Shown in pieces: positions 9,601-21,523 of a stretch of 64,000 nucleotides of DNA. The notes beneath the pieces were generated by a model. It did no database searches and had not been told where the DNA came from. It worked only from the letters and a program-made list of their open reading frames with translations. The first letter of the stretch is position 1, and the number at the start of each line of letters is the position of its first letter. The position numbers and the translations under genes are program-made. This DNA is from Cytospora piceicola. Its lineage: Eukaryota; Ascomycota; Sordariomycetes; Diaporthales; Cytosporaceae. Location: contig JALQBC010000004.1 of NCBI GenBank assembly GCA_023375675.1, positions 682,001-746,000 on the forward strand, read 5' to 3'.

Positions 9601-12600
9601 CGCTGATGGGGCTCTACAGTACTGTATATTGGTTGTAAATGGGGACGGATAATCTGCGCTTGGCCAAGCCACCTCGTGGTTGCTGTCGATAGCAGCCTCA
9701 AACCCTGTCTGGCAGTTTGGGTGCACATGACGACGGCACCATGTGGCCGGAATGAGTGGCCTTCGAACCACGAGCTTGATTAAAGAGATAAGCTTTCCTG
9801 TGTGAGCCAATCTCACATTGAGACGGTCTTCTCAGCTCCTCCGCTACATGTTCAGCTTTGAGTGTACATAACATTATGATGAGCACTCGAGATGTCAGGA
9901 GCAGGATCACATTGTGCTCGCAGGACAAGAGGCCATCAAGAACCTGGAGCGTGCTTGTCCATCACGCCATCTGAAATTGCAGGCCGTTGACCTTTCAAGA
10001 GATCTATGTAGATGTGCAAGCTGAATCTTCATCTCAAACTCGTGGTACTGATAAGCACACACGGTACAGGTGACCCGGTACGGATTTGTACGCTTCTCGG
10101 TAAGTCACATACCCTAGGGTAGTAATCTTGAACTCGCCGTATCTGCACGTCAAGACGTGACGGCTGTTCTAGCAAAGTTGTGATCATGGATGACGATAAG
10201 CAATATAGGAGCCGATCCCAATGCGTGAAGCACATTCTTATCACCCACAGTCTCTGCAGCCAATACTGCTCGCGGCAATGGCGCTTGAGACCCAGGAGAA
10301 CGCCATCGTACGTTAGCACGATCACAGACATAGTCAAGACCCTGCTCAGGAGGTTAAGTTAGTTCGGCTGGTCGAGTGGCTGGTACACATCAGAGAGAGA
10401 GTGAAGAATCAAGAGCGAGTTCGTACCTAAGTAGTCTACCAGTCCATGTCGTCTAAGCCAGTAAGATCCACTTAAAATTTGGTGGTGGTTTGGCGAGGAC
10501 TCCCACAACCACCAACCGGGTAAAGCGCCCCCCGTCAAGGCGCTTAAGCTCGGCGATCCAATGGGATCCGCGATCCCGGAAACTTGGCCTTGTAACGGGA
10601 GCTTGATTAAAAAAGAACAAGGATTGTAGCTTGAGCACTGGTCCATCCACCTTGACGACGACGACACTTCGGTTGAGTGTGCTCTCTTCGGTCGAGAGAG
10701 CACACTCAACCGAAGAGGTACTGGTATGTCAGAAAAACAACTCGTGTCTCTTCTCTCATTTGCAAACGCTAACAATATGACCCCAACAAGACATGCCAAT
10801 CCGCCGGCCAGGAGCACAATATGCGGTGATGAGACCTTCTTCCCCTTTGGCAGGGTTTCTGTGCCACGTCACCAGCCTCACGTTCTCCACATTGGTCAAG
10901 TTCCGACCTCATAATTTGTGGCGGAGCAGAACATTGAATCAGATAAGACAAAAAAAAAGGTTGGCACTCGCCACGATGACAGATAATCCCCAGGCAGCCA
11001 GAACTGTGACTCTCATACAACGTGGCTGCGTGGCTATTGCTGGCTGGTATGTGTCAGTCCTGGCAGTTATTTCAGAGATTTCCCCCTGCCCACCGCTGCT
11101 CAGGCGAACATCGCGCCAACGCACTACAGTCGCCACGGGCAAACACGCGCCTTTCAGCTGGCTGTGTTCGCTTAGCTTTCGGATCCTGTGCACTAGTGAA
11201 CAACGACAAACGCGGTGAGCCAGGTGAGCATGCACGACTGCTGCACTACTGTTGATCAGTTGGCAGTTTGACGGCGCTGGCGACTGGATCGTTGAGGAAC
11301 GACATGCCATACTGGCATAGTTAGACATACATACCTAGGTAGATACATTGTGTGCATGTACATAGATACATGTGTATACAGGTATAAGCCTCATGCGGAG
11401 GTGGATAATCCAGTTCTATTCTTGTCGTACCTTGCATTTGCGATGCGGCTGCCTCACCTGGACACCCCTGGCAAGTCGAGGGCTGTCAATATAGGAATAT
11501 ACTGGTGATATACCCTAGGGTAGTTTGCAAGGCAGTCCTGGCGATCCGCCCACCTGGGTCAAGACGGCAGAGCGGGACAGTAGAGTTCCGAGCCTCAAGG
11601 TGATGTGTTTGTTGTATTTGGCTCTTGCCTAGGTGCTCTAGGGCATTGCTCACCCCTGCTATAATCCAGGGTTCAATGCTGTACTTTCTCAACACCACGC
11701 GCACGCGGAACCCGGAAATGGCTTTCTGAGCCGGCTCACATCCGTGGTGGGATGCTAAACACACTCGATGAAGAAGACGTGGTCACGTGGTGTTTTGTCC
11801 AGGAACCCAGCCGTTGAGAGAGGTGTTTTATAGACCTTGTTGCAACAAAAGGTCCACCGCGGTTATTACAAAAGTATTCTAATTTAAACCACCCGATTGG
11901 GACACCTACTTAGGTAGGTTACCCAGGAGGTGGTGAGGAGGGTTCTAAAATCCGTGATTGGATACGTATTCCTCCAACCTAGCCACTTAAACCAGCCTGT
12001 ATAATGCTTTTAACCTTGGCTTTGGCTTGATTGACGACGAATTGACGAATCTACGACGAACTCGGACTCCTTGTTTAGGAAGGCGGTTGGTAGAGACCCG
12101 CGCTTTGGGTTTCAGGATAGTGATTGGGATCAGTACTATTCGCCTACGGTAGTACCACGAACCTCGGTCTGTAAGACGGTTGATGATGAACGGACCATAG
12201 GATCACATCCTCAATGCAACGTCAGATGCTGTGCTTTCCCAGGTGATCTATCACTCGAGGAGTTTGCCAGGCACAAGGGTATGGCTCTGGAGTGATGGGG
12301 CTGGTGTAGTGCCAATATCCCTGCGTCTATGAATTGAGTGGTGGTGAAGAAGTATGGAGGGATGGGACTACCCACCAAACAGTATTACGTGGACCGCGGA
12401 CCTGGTCATGGTCTCATCGTTGGTGAAAGTGTATGTTAGCAAGTCCATTGGATGATGGATACAGACCAGATAAGGACATGACAGATCTATGGATTCCTCC
12501 CGAGGTGCCGGGATCTGCAATTAATTTGAAGGATGAACATGATGCGGATACATGCTGAAGTTCAGATCAGATACGGCGACCTCGTAGGATGAGTTCACTG

Positions 12601-15201
12601 TCACTGTATTTGGATGATGAGCATGGTGAGCAACTTGAGGCTTGCGAGTACAGGGCTACAGCTGCAAGACTCAGCTGGTCCAGCATGGCATCGGAGGTCG
12701 CAGATGCAGAGCATCGTCTTCCCATCGAGATACCGGATACCAATGCAAACGACAGGTCCCGGTGGTTACTGAGTGGGGAATCTGTATCTCCTGGGGCCTG
12801 GGCCAGCGCTTGTCCATAGGTGGGCCAGTAGGCTGGTGGGCCTGGAGTTCGTCTGCATCAAGCATGTGCGAGCGAGCACTTGAGGGGACAAGACCATTCG
12901 GAGCGCAGAGAGTGAGACATTGTCTAAGACATGCAGGTAGACATGCGGTGCCAAAGGTGCCCGGGGTGCATTCGGCTCTGCGCACGTTTTTTTATGGCCA
13001 GGAACTCCCAAAAGGCATCACCGTACCATCCGGGCGGGGGAGGACACCAGAATCGTGATAGTATATACTCAAACAGGCTTAAATAGGATTATCGTTGTAC
13101 TTAGTATCTACCAAGTATTATTTCCACTAAGACCTCAAGACCTCAACCGCCGGTATCCGCTGCGTGCTCCGTGCCCAGTGCTCCGTGCCCCTCACGGACC
13201 CCGGTCCGGATGATGGATGGTGATCCATTTTTGCTCAATGTTCCCCTCCTCTGTCGCATCTTCTCCGTTCTTGCTTTCACTCTCATCCAATTCAGCCAAT
13301 GCAACCAAAAGAACCGAAACGAGCAACCATCTCCAAGGGCGACCCATCACATCACGTTCTACCAAAAGAGAGATTTTCTTGAGTCTCCTCTTCGCCCTGA
13401 ATCCGAGATGGGAAATGCAGTCCAGATCTGTTTTCGGCCAAGCCACGATATGATTCATTCCCACCCAGTCTTGAGTCTTGATATACTCTCTATGGCGTTC
13501 GTCAGTGCCCGAATAGAGACAAGATGCCAGCTTGATATCCACACGCCTGTTGGGTCTTGTTGCCCAATTGTATCATAGGCACTAACCTCTCCGCTCTCAT
13601 AGGGTCTCTCCAGTATGCACAGTCCAGGGTCCCATCCAAGGATTCTTTTCTTTTCAACTTGCATCAGCGTCCAAGGATGGTTATTGTGAGCATGGCGCAG
13701 CTTCTGCAGCAGCGTACACTCAGTGTCGCGAGGCCCGACCGTGGGACCGGCTAACGCCGCCTGCTTGGTTGGCTGGGCTTCGATGGCCTGGGTTGGGTTT
13801 GCCAACTTTCAACTTTGCCTTCTACCATCCTAATGCCCCCAAAGAGCGGTGCATGCGGCCGATCTCGTCGTTCCCTGGCCCCGTTTTTCTCTTCGAACCT
13901 CTATTTCTTTCTTCTACCTTTCTTGCTCCGTCCGGTACACGAATCTCCCGGTGCGCTGGTACGTACATGTACATACACGGACTGTACTGTACTTTCGGGC
14001 TGCAAGTCCCTTAGACCCACTTCAAGTGGCCCGCATATCTTCACATACACAAGGAGGCCTTGCTGAGTCACTGTATCATTCGTCCCTTGACTTTATGGGG
14101 TGCAGATCTGCGGAGGGGACTGCTTGGACGCACAGTCAGTCTCAGATTCCAGTCCAGAGGTTCCCTCTCGCGCTCTCACTCGAAAGTCGCACTGGACAGT
14201 GATCAACTTGTGGCCCACCACAATATGCCAGATGGCCCATCGTAGGGTACCAGTCCAGGAACCTCGCCGCCATTACTTGTCAAAGGTAGTACATATACAT
14301 ACACACATGCAGGACAGGGTCATGGGACTTGCTCTCCAAGCAGGTGTACTTATCATATCACCTCTTTACTAGGTATCCCGAGTGGGCTTCTAGGTACTCC
14401 GGCTCTCTCAACCCATACTCCTGCAGTACACACACCTGGGGCAATGTCGCCCAGTAAAAAGCATGTCCACTGGCCCCGTTGGCCCCAGAGTTCGAGGGAG
14501 CAGGGGAGGCATACCTAAATAATACCTACCCTGTCCGTCCTCGTTCCAACTCTAAATATGTCTCTGTTACTACATACATACCTAGTTTTCGTTTCTTCTC
14601 GTCATCCCCTCCCGTCCCGTCATATCACCTTGTCTTGTTAAACCAAACATCATATTGCCGCGGAGCTTCAGGAGGCCCGGAGGCCAGGGCAAATCCTCGC
14701 TCGCCACTTTGGTGGGACAACTCAAGTGCTTTCGCACAAAGTTGCGAGTCAACACCAAGCCATAATTGATCACTTTGCCCTCGAGATCGCAACCAACGCC
14801 TTTCTTAAACGCCCAATTTGGCATGCTCCATCACAAGACGCCACCATACATCACCTTTAGCGAGCTTACATACTCCAGCCGCTAAGGCCCATCCTTGTCG
14901 TGGGCACCACCCCAGACCACCACCCCCCACCGAGTTCTCGGATGCTACCTCGTCCCACCATCTCGATAATATCTTGTTGACAATTTTCCTTGCCTTTTCC
15001 TTCTTCAGTCCGTTGTGGATCTAGGTCTCTCCTCGTTTTCATCCCTATAATAATATATTTTCTGTGCCACCGTGGCGGAACAGTCGATTCTCCTCTCTGC
15101 CCTTTTCGGCAACTCGGCTCCTCCACTTACACAAGGCTGGCAATTCAAGTTCACCCAGGGCTCGCCGAGGGTTGCTTGGACGTACAGAGTCCCACAGTGA
15201 C
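6683..15201. other. Gene-poor region of about 8.5 kb
   Basis: No protein gene could be supported. Open frames are short and show no conserved motif, and I could not chain exons. Local items include a hairpin at 10667-10715, TACCTAGGTA-type palindromes at 10424, 11332 and 11907, and a locally AT-rich stretch around 7400-8600. The last few hundred bases before 15202 are pyrimidine-rich, as in a long 5' leader of the methyltransferase-like gene. An unrecognised lineage-specific gene or a decayed mobile element cannot be excluded. Confidence 0.5.
10667..10715. repeat. Perfect 21-bp inverted repeat with 7-nt loop
   Basis: The arms at 10667-10687 and 10695-10715 are exact reverse complements, separated by TCGGTCG. 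Transcribed from either strand, this would fold into a 21-bp hairpin. No flanking direct repeats, U-run terminator or open frame around it were recognised. Confidence 0.85.
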
Positions 15202-15206
15202 ATGGT

Positions 15207-18200
15207 ATGTTTACACCTCCTGCCAGGTCAACACTTGATTATCCTCGCTTTGGGGGCTGTGGCTGGGCGCTTACCAGTGCAATAGCAACATCAACCTCGA
15301 ACGATATTTGGCATTTGCGGACGAGGCACAATGTGTGGATGAGTGCTTCATATGAAACTGATAAGATGACATCCTTGAGAACGGGGACACCCCGCCATGG
15401 AATATCCGGTGATGCGGCGCAGTCAAAGCGCTCAGGTACTTACATGGAAACTGTTTCTCGCGACTTCCCGTCTTCCCTGAGCCGGAGAGCTCGAAAGGCG
15501 GCCGAGAATGCTCGACCGAGTGTCCCGGATACTCCTCAGACACGTACCATCAGCAGAATACCACAAACTTCGTCTCGGCGAGGCCCTCTCAATGCGTCTA
15601 CTTCCGCCGCCAGCATCTCTGCTGGCCCGGAAAGTCGAGTACAAGAAAGCTCAAAGCAACCCAGAAATGTGATCCAGAGGGACCAACCCAGTGCCACCGA
15701 AGAAGCGGCCGATATGCGACACCACTCTCGCAATAGCTCAATGAGGACAGATTCCTCGTCTTCTGTCCCCCGACTACAGCCTTCTCTGGATCGACCGAGT
15801 GATGGATATGTCGACAGGTGGCTCGCCGGGAGTCCAGCGGAGATTCGGTTCCCTCCGAAGATCGAGCTTCCGACAACAAATGTCCAAAACATTACTATTT
15901 ACCCCGAACTTGATCGATATCGGGATTTTAAACCACAGGCAATCTCTGACAGCCATTTCATCGATGTCCCATACCCAATATGGACCGATCTTCCTCCGCC
16001 TACCCCTTTGTTTTCTGGTGCGAGCAGCCAACAGAGTACCTTCAGCGGTAGTCCTTCCACGAGGTTCTCAGGTTCGCCCGGACCTGGCCCATACAGTCGA
16101 GACACAACCCCTACTTCAATGTCTTCTTATTCGCCTAGCCTTGTGGCGCCTATTCGGACCACGGCACCGGTGAAACAGGTTTGCTCGACCGACACCAGGC
16201 CTCCAGTCACCCGCAGAAGAGCCGGCAGTTCGCCAAATGAGGATGGCGGAATCGATCGTGAAGGTTTGTCGATGGTCAGAGAGTCGGTGACCTCATATTG
16301 CTCTAACTCGACTCTGCGCGATGTTGCAAAAGAGCAGAAGGCAAAGAAGCGACTGTCACCCATTGCTTCAATTCCGATGTGGAATCCCTCCCAAAAGCCG
16401 CTCAAAAAGAATGCGGAGACCACATGTGCGCCTTCTAAACCAGCACGAGAAACTAGAATGCCCGTCTCGACGTTACCATCTTCTTCCAAAATGACCACTA
16501 CTACTCGACCTGCTTGGGGATCCGCTAACGCAACTACGACTCGGCCTATGCCTCCCAGGAGACCTAGCCGGGAGGGGACTGCGGATCTGAATTCACAAAT
16601 GGACTTGCCATTGCCAGTTGTCCACAGCAACTTGTCTTCCACTTCCTTGGCAGATAGAAGACGAAGTAACACGAACCTTGCCAGCGCCCATTCTTCTCGG
16701 TCTACTACACCGTCCCATGTGGATCGATCGCAGCAGACTCCCGCACTGAGGGTAGGAAGGGAGTCAACACCCGCACCTCATGCAACTGCTGCAGCGCCAG
16801 GAACCCAGACAGCCAAACCAGAACCCCTCAAGACGACTCACACTTCGAGTCCCAACGTGTCATCATCCTCCAAAACGCGCTTTCCATTCTTCAGTCGAAG
16901 AAACAAGTCCGTATCAGAGGTGGTCCCCACCGCGTCCGCTGAGAAGAAGGACAGGCCGCCCCGGAAAGGTCCCGCTGCGGGAACCGGCCACGAAGGATAT
17001 GGGAGACTTGGACAGGCTCGACGACGAAGCGGCAGCATGTCAACCGCTATGCGGGTCATTCCCGGCACGATGTCCTCTCAGGAGAGCCTTGCCAGTACCC
17101 AACCATCTGATCCTTTCCTGGCCGAGCGTATGAACCCGGTCGTCATAGCTGGTGGTGAAATCATCGAGAATCGAAATGTCAGCTCGGACCTGCCCCGTAC
17201 GGAAAATAACCCAGGTTATGCTTCTCGTCCCAGCCTCGGATCCAAGAATAACTCTGAGATATCCTTATCTTCTCAAGAGTCTGGCAATTCCCTGTGGCCC
17301 TCCGCAATCCCACGTGGAGCAACACCAACTCCTGCACGAGCATTCCGACGCCCATCGGACAGCAGCGACTCCGATGGTATTGTGATGAAACCCACTTTGG
17401 CCGTCCGACGATCAGCTCAGCGGCTCAAAACTTCCGACAGAGCAAACACGAACGTGCCAAAGCCCATTGCCGTTCTGCGCTCTGGGGAAATGGCTCCTTC
17501 AATCAACAGCCATGATACCACGCTCATGTCGGATGATTCGCTACCGAGACAGGTAGCCACGAAAGCTGACAGTGCACACCCGACCCCAAAGAAGCTACTT
17601 AAACGACCGAAGTCACCCCGCAGATGGAATCTGTTTGGGCGGTCTAGCCAAGCTGTTAGCATGAAGAAGCAGCCAGAGGCACCACAACTGAGCGCAGCGG
17701 TAAAGGTGGTGCAACCAAAGCCGGTGGCTTTCTACGCCATTTTAGACTCGTCAGAGCAAGAGGAAAACGGTTCGGTGGATGTCAAAGATGTACTACGTGA
17801 AGCTCAAGTGCCCTCCAGACCTCCATCTCCACCTTCTCAAAATCGGAATCAAAGTGAGGGACGACCTTCAGTTTCACGGAACCAGTCACAGGAGTCCGGC
17901 TTTGGGACTGCCCAAGCCGAAGAGCCCGAAATAGTACAGGTGCCAAGAAGCATACCACCTGTAGTCCAACCACGCAAACGGAGTGATCCTGCACAGCCAT
18001 ACCGCGCACCGCAGCATTCGACGACTTCCAAGTCCGTCAGCACTCGTCCTAGTAGACTGCCTCAAGTTGGCCGCATCCCAAAGGTCACCACTTCACGGCC
18101 CGAACCGCTGCCTTCGAAGTCCTTCTCACGTCCATTCAAGCGTGCCAGCCTTCAAGCTCGACCTTCGCCTAACCCTCAAATTCCGGGTGATGAGTTCGTT

Positions 18201-19994
18201 GCGAAAGGGCCGAGTCCCCCAAATCCATCAAGCCCAGTGGAAGACATGAGCGCGGAAGACCAGACAGCATCGGTACAGACAAAGACCAACTCCACTTTGA
18301 CCTACAAGCTCTCCAGCAACCTGCCACCTGAGGCTAGTCGTTCTCAAAACGAGTTCTTCAATTTTCCCAGGCATCAAAATTCCGAAAGCACGTCGACTTT
18401 GTCATCCAGCAGCTGCTCGGAATTGCTCAACTTTTGTGATGCCACTGCAGTTGTTCCAAGTCCGAGTGCGCCAATGGCTGAAGATGAAATTTGGGACGAA
18501 TATAACGATCTCATCGGCGATGATGCGCCTCGAGTGCCTCTTTCCGTCGGCTCATCTCATGGGAAGCCCTTCCACCTTGAAATGTGGGACAGGCGGTTGG
18601 CGAAGGAGAATGATCAGTCACTGGAGTCTCCCACACTCGACTTGAACGCCGAGTCTGACTGCGAAACCGAATTCGAGGGAGAGGCAGAAATCCAAGATGA
18701 GCCTGCGCCTGCGCCTACGCCTGTTTCTTCAAGTGTCTACAGTTCAGACATGAAGGCGAAAATCAACGAGGCCTTGGAAGAAGCTGGTGGCCCCACGTCT
18801 TCATTCTCGATCAGTGAATTTGTCAGCGGGTATGGTGATGATGACAACAACAAGAATAACAGTGCCGACAACAGGATGGTCCCTCAGGCCCCAAATCACC
18901 GACGTACCAGCACCTCTTGGTCCCTGCAGGCGGGCGTCGTCAGACAATCTCATGCCAGTGGTAGCAGCCAAGGCTCTGACGACAACTCGCCAGTATCTCA
19001 AGTCAACCTTCGCGTCGGATCAATGACCGTCAGCAAATGGCTTACATTTGGCCATGTGCTCTTTAGCCCTGTGAGGGATGAATTGGTGCCCAAAGTTGGA
19101 TCGCTCAAACGCCACTCCATCCTTGTTATCGATGGTCTCGGAAACGACGACTGGTCCTTCTACGCAGCCGAGACCTACCCTGCAGCTACCTTCTTCAACC
19201 TATCCCCACGTGAGCCTCTGTCGACTGACAACCAGACCCATCCATCTGCCACCCCTCTCAGTCCTCCCAACCACCACCAGATCCAATATAAATCCCCGAT
19301 GGACAAGTTTCCTTTCGGTCCTCAAAGCTTTACCGCGGTGGTTTATCGCTTTCCCGCTGCTGCTCCCGAGTCCCATTACCGGAATATCATCACAGAGGCT
19401 CGCCGTGTGCTCAAGCCAGGCGGCTACATAGAGCTCGCGATCCTCGACGTGGATATGAACAACATGGGGAACCGCGCCCGCCGCGCTGTCCGCCAACTCA
19501 AGGAGCGTATTCACCTTCGAGCAACCGACATCAGCCTTGGCTCCAGTGCGGATCTCATGCTACGCCTCCTTGGCCGCAAGGGATTCAACGAAATCAAGAC
19601 CTGTCGCGTCGGCGTCCCTGTGGCGAGTGCCATCTCGCCATCCCCCGGGGCGGGAATGGAGTCGTCGTCACGAACTACCAGGGCTGCCGCCGGCTCGGCC
19701 AGTAGCGCACCGAGCGTGGCGAGGAGCAGAGCGAAGAGGGACACTCGCAGCCTCGCCGAGATGATCAGCGATGACGGCCCGGTGGCCGACGAGAGCATCA
19801 CCAAGGTGGTGGCCAAGGTCGGGCGCTGGTGGTACGACCGGTGCTACGTGAGCGTGGCCCGTGAGCCCGGCGGCAAGAGCATGTGGAACGACCAGGCGCT
19901 GCTTGCCGAGTGCGAGGAGTGGAGGACCACGTTGAAGTTGATGGTGTGTCACGCCCGAATGCCGGACGGACGGGGCCGCATGGCGAGCATCTGA
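15207..19994 (+). CDS. Large disordered protein with C-terminal methyltransferase-like domain
   Basis: A single open frame of 1595 codons runs from the ATG at 15207 to the TGA at 19992-19994. Residues 1 to about 1290 are low-complexity, rich in Ser, Pro, Arg and Thr, with no domain that I recognise. Residues about 1300-1460 resemble a class I SAM-dependent methyltransferase: HSILVIDGLGNDDWS (1303-1317) at the motif I position, FGPQSFTAVVYRFP, and RRVLKPGGYIELAIL (1399-1413), the usual post-motif segment. The glycine pattern of motif I is imperfect (DGLGND), so SAM binding needs checking. The first about 50 residues look non-conserved and the true start is uncertain: either the ATG at 15340 or 15364, or a spliced leader (ATG 15202, donor GTATGT at 15205, acceptor CCAG ending 15277) reading another frame (MCNSNINLERYLAFADEAQ). 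Substrate unknown. Confidence 0.8.
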   Translation: MFTPPARSTLDYPRFGGCGWALTSAIATSTSNDIWHLRTRHNVWMSASYETDKMTSLRTGTPRHGISGDAAQSKRSGTYMETVSRDFPSSLSRRARKAAENARPSVPDTPQTRTISRIPQTSSRRGPLNASTSAASISAGPESRVQESSKQPRNVIQRDQPSATEEAADMRHHSRNSSMRTDSSSSVPRLQPSLDRPSDGYVDRWLAGSPAEIRFPPKIELPTTNVQNITIYPELDRYRDFKPQAISDSHFIDVPYPIWTDLPPPTPLFSGASSQQSTFSGSPSTRFSGSPGPGPYSRDTTPTSMSSYSPSLVAPIRTTAPVKQVCSTDTRPPVTRRRAGSSPNEDGGIDREGLSMVRESVTSYCSNSTLRDVAKEQKAKKRLSPIASIPMWNPSQKPLKKNAETTCAPSKPARETRMPVSTLPSSSKMTTTTRPAWGSANATTTRPMPPRRPSREGTADLNSQMDLPLPVVHSNLSSTSLADRRRSNTNLASAHSSRSTTPSHVDRSQQTPALRVGRESTPAPHATAAAPGTQTAKPEPLKTTHTSSPNVSSSSKTRFPFFSRRNKSVSEVVPTASAEKKDRPPRKGPAAGTGHEGYGRLGQARRRSGSMSTAMRVIPGTMSSQESLASTQPSDPFLAERMNPVVIAGGEIIENRNVSSDLPRTENNPGYASRPSLGSKNNSEISLSSQESGNSLWPSAIPRGATPTPARAFRRPSDSSDSDGIVMKPTLAVRRSAQRLKTSDRANTNVPKPIAVLRSGEMAPSINSHDTTLMSDDSLPRQVATKADSAHPTPKKLLKRPKSPRRWNLFGRSSQAVSMKKQPEAPQLSAAVKVVQPKPVAFYAILDSSEQEENGSVDVKDVLREAQVPSRPPSPPSQNRNQSEGRPSVSRNQSQESGFGTAQAEEPEIVQVPRSIPPVVQPRKRSDPAQPYRAPQHSTTSKSVSTRPSRLPQVGRIPKVTTSRPEPLPSKSFSRPFKRASLQARPSPNPQIPGDEFVAKGPSPPNPSSPVEDMSAEDQTASVQTKTNSTLTYKLSSNLPPEASRSQNEFFNFPRHQNSESTSTLSSSSCSELLNFCDATAVVPSPSAPMAEDEIWDEYNDLIGDDAPRVPLSVGSSHGKPFHLEMWDRRLAKENDQSLESPTLDLNAESDCETEFEGEAEIQDEPAPAPTPVSSSVYSSDMKAKINEALEEAGGPTSSFSISEFVSGYGDDDNNKNNSADNRMVPQAPNHRRTSTSWSLQAGVVRQSHASGSSQGSDDNSPVSQVNLRVGSMTVSKWLTFGHVLFSPVRDELVPKVGSLKRHSILVIDGLGNDDWSFYAAETYPAATFFNLSPREPLSTDNQTHPSATPLSPPNHHQIQYKSPMDKFPFGPQSFTAVVYRFPAAAPESHYRNIITEARRVLKPGGYIELAILDVDMNNMGNRARRAVRQLKERIHLRATDISLGSSADLMLRLLGRKGFNEIKTCRVGVPVASAISPSPGAGMESSSRTTRAAAGSASSAPSVARSRAKRDTRSLAEMISDDGPVADESITKVVAKVGRWWYDRCYVSVAREPGGKSMWNDQALLAECEEWRTTLKLMVCHARMPDGRGRMASI

Positions 19995-21523
19995 TCCGAG
20001 CGACTATCTTCACAACGACCGCCCAGACTCTTCCGTTTATACCGATCATCAGTTTGGACCCCGTTGTCAGTGGAGTCTTCTCATTTACGATCCAAATTTC
20101 TCATTTTTACAACGCATACTCGAACAAATTTTGTTTTTGTTTTTGCCATTACTTTTTTTCCTTCTTTTCGACTAGCATGGCGCAGGACCGAGCGAGAAAG
20201 AAGATATACTTTCGCAAGAAAAGCATTCATTTCCAAGGGAAGCAACAGGGTTGTTTGAAAGAAGAACAAGAAGGGCGCGAGCCCGCATCTTACTTGCCAA
20301 AGGGGCCACTCCGCAAGGAGTCCCCCATCTCATGGCGGAGAGGAGGTAGTTTTTCTCATTTTCGGTGGGCTTCTACACACAAGGCTGGCCGGTGGACACA
20401 GCACGGCAACATTGACCTCGAGGGTCGGTGACCTTCGAGGACAGCATTCACTTTTTGTCTCATGAGGTCTGGTCACCATCTCTGACGAAGGTGCTCCTCG
20501 TGTGAACATTTCCATTCTTCAATACCGCGGGCTGGTGCGTCGGGATATCAACTGGGTTGAGTATACGTTTACCGCTTTATCACGATCTAGTATCTTTGAG
20601 GGGAGGGGCGAGGGAGGGGGGGGGGTGCATTGTTGCATCGGATCGGATTGGTAAAATCCGGAGGACATTAATTACTGGGTAATTTGGGCAATGGCTGGAT
20701 CCGTTCGCAGACTGCGTCTTCCTCTCGAATACAACCTTACCACCTATCACTTTGTTCTCAACAAGACGCCACGAGACGAGCGGATGAGCCACTGGAATGG
20801 ATCACGGATGTTATGAAGTTATGAATTAGATAGATGGTAGTATTTGCAGAAACTAGTATGGTTAATAGAGATACCCTCAATCATTTATACAACTGTCTTT
20901 ACTGTCAATCCAAACAATGGCTCGAAGTATTGTCGAGGGATTTCTTTGCAACTGTTCAATGAAAAATGTGCCAGGGTTGGACTCAATACAACACCGATAT
21001 ATCGGCTTACTCTATAATTAATCATACACTAATATGCCTTCGCCCTATTACGTTCCCCCTGCTCCATGTCTTGTCAATAGTTTTCAGATGGGATACTCTC
21101 GTTCTTGGATCCGGCTTTTTTGCTGCACGTCCAGAATTTACTCCATGGTGATGTATTTCGTGAACACTCTGCCTCGAGAATTGCCACAGGCAATAGTCGT
21201 GGTAGCTATGACGTTACGTGCCTTGCGACGAGGTACTGAAAACGACCTGAGGCCAGCACACCCGACAAACCCGTTCTATGCCGGGTGACACCTCAGGGGA
21301 GGGGGGACATATATCTCTGGTATCGCCATCCTGCGCGTACGCACGCAGTGTCAATGTATACCAGTCAAGCTGGTAGACGTGATACGGGGGATACGCAGGT
21401 ATGCCCTTGGTGGTCCATAAGAATGTCTCTGCGAAGTGGCCCCGCTAAGATCCGATACTCTCACTCAGTCTGCTTGCGAAGTCGATCGAGTGGCGATGAA
21501 GCAGGAAAATCAAATTTCAAGGC
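19995..21523. other. Convergent intergenic region
   Basis: This lies between the 3' ends of the methyltransferase-like gene (+) and the HTH gene (-). No gene is supported. It contains a run of 10 G at about 20618. Confidence 0.5.

Noticed and set aside
12071..12295. 74-codon frame starting MFRKAVGRDPRF, possible relic gene
   Set aside because: Isolated, with no recognised family and no splice partners on either side. The available evidence does not exceed chance.
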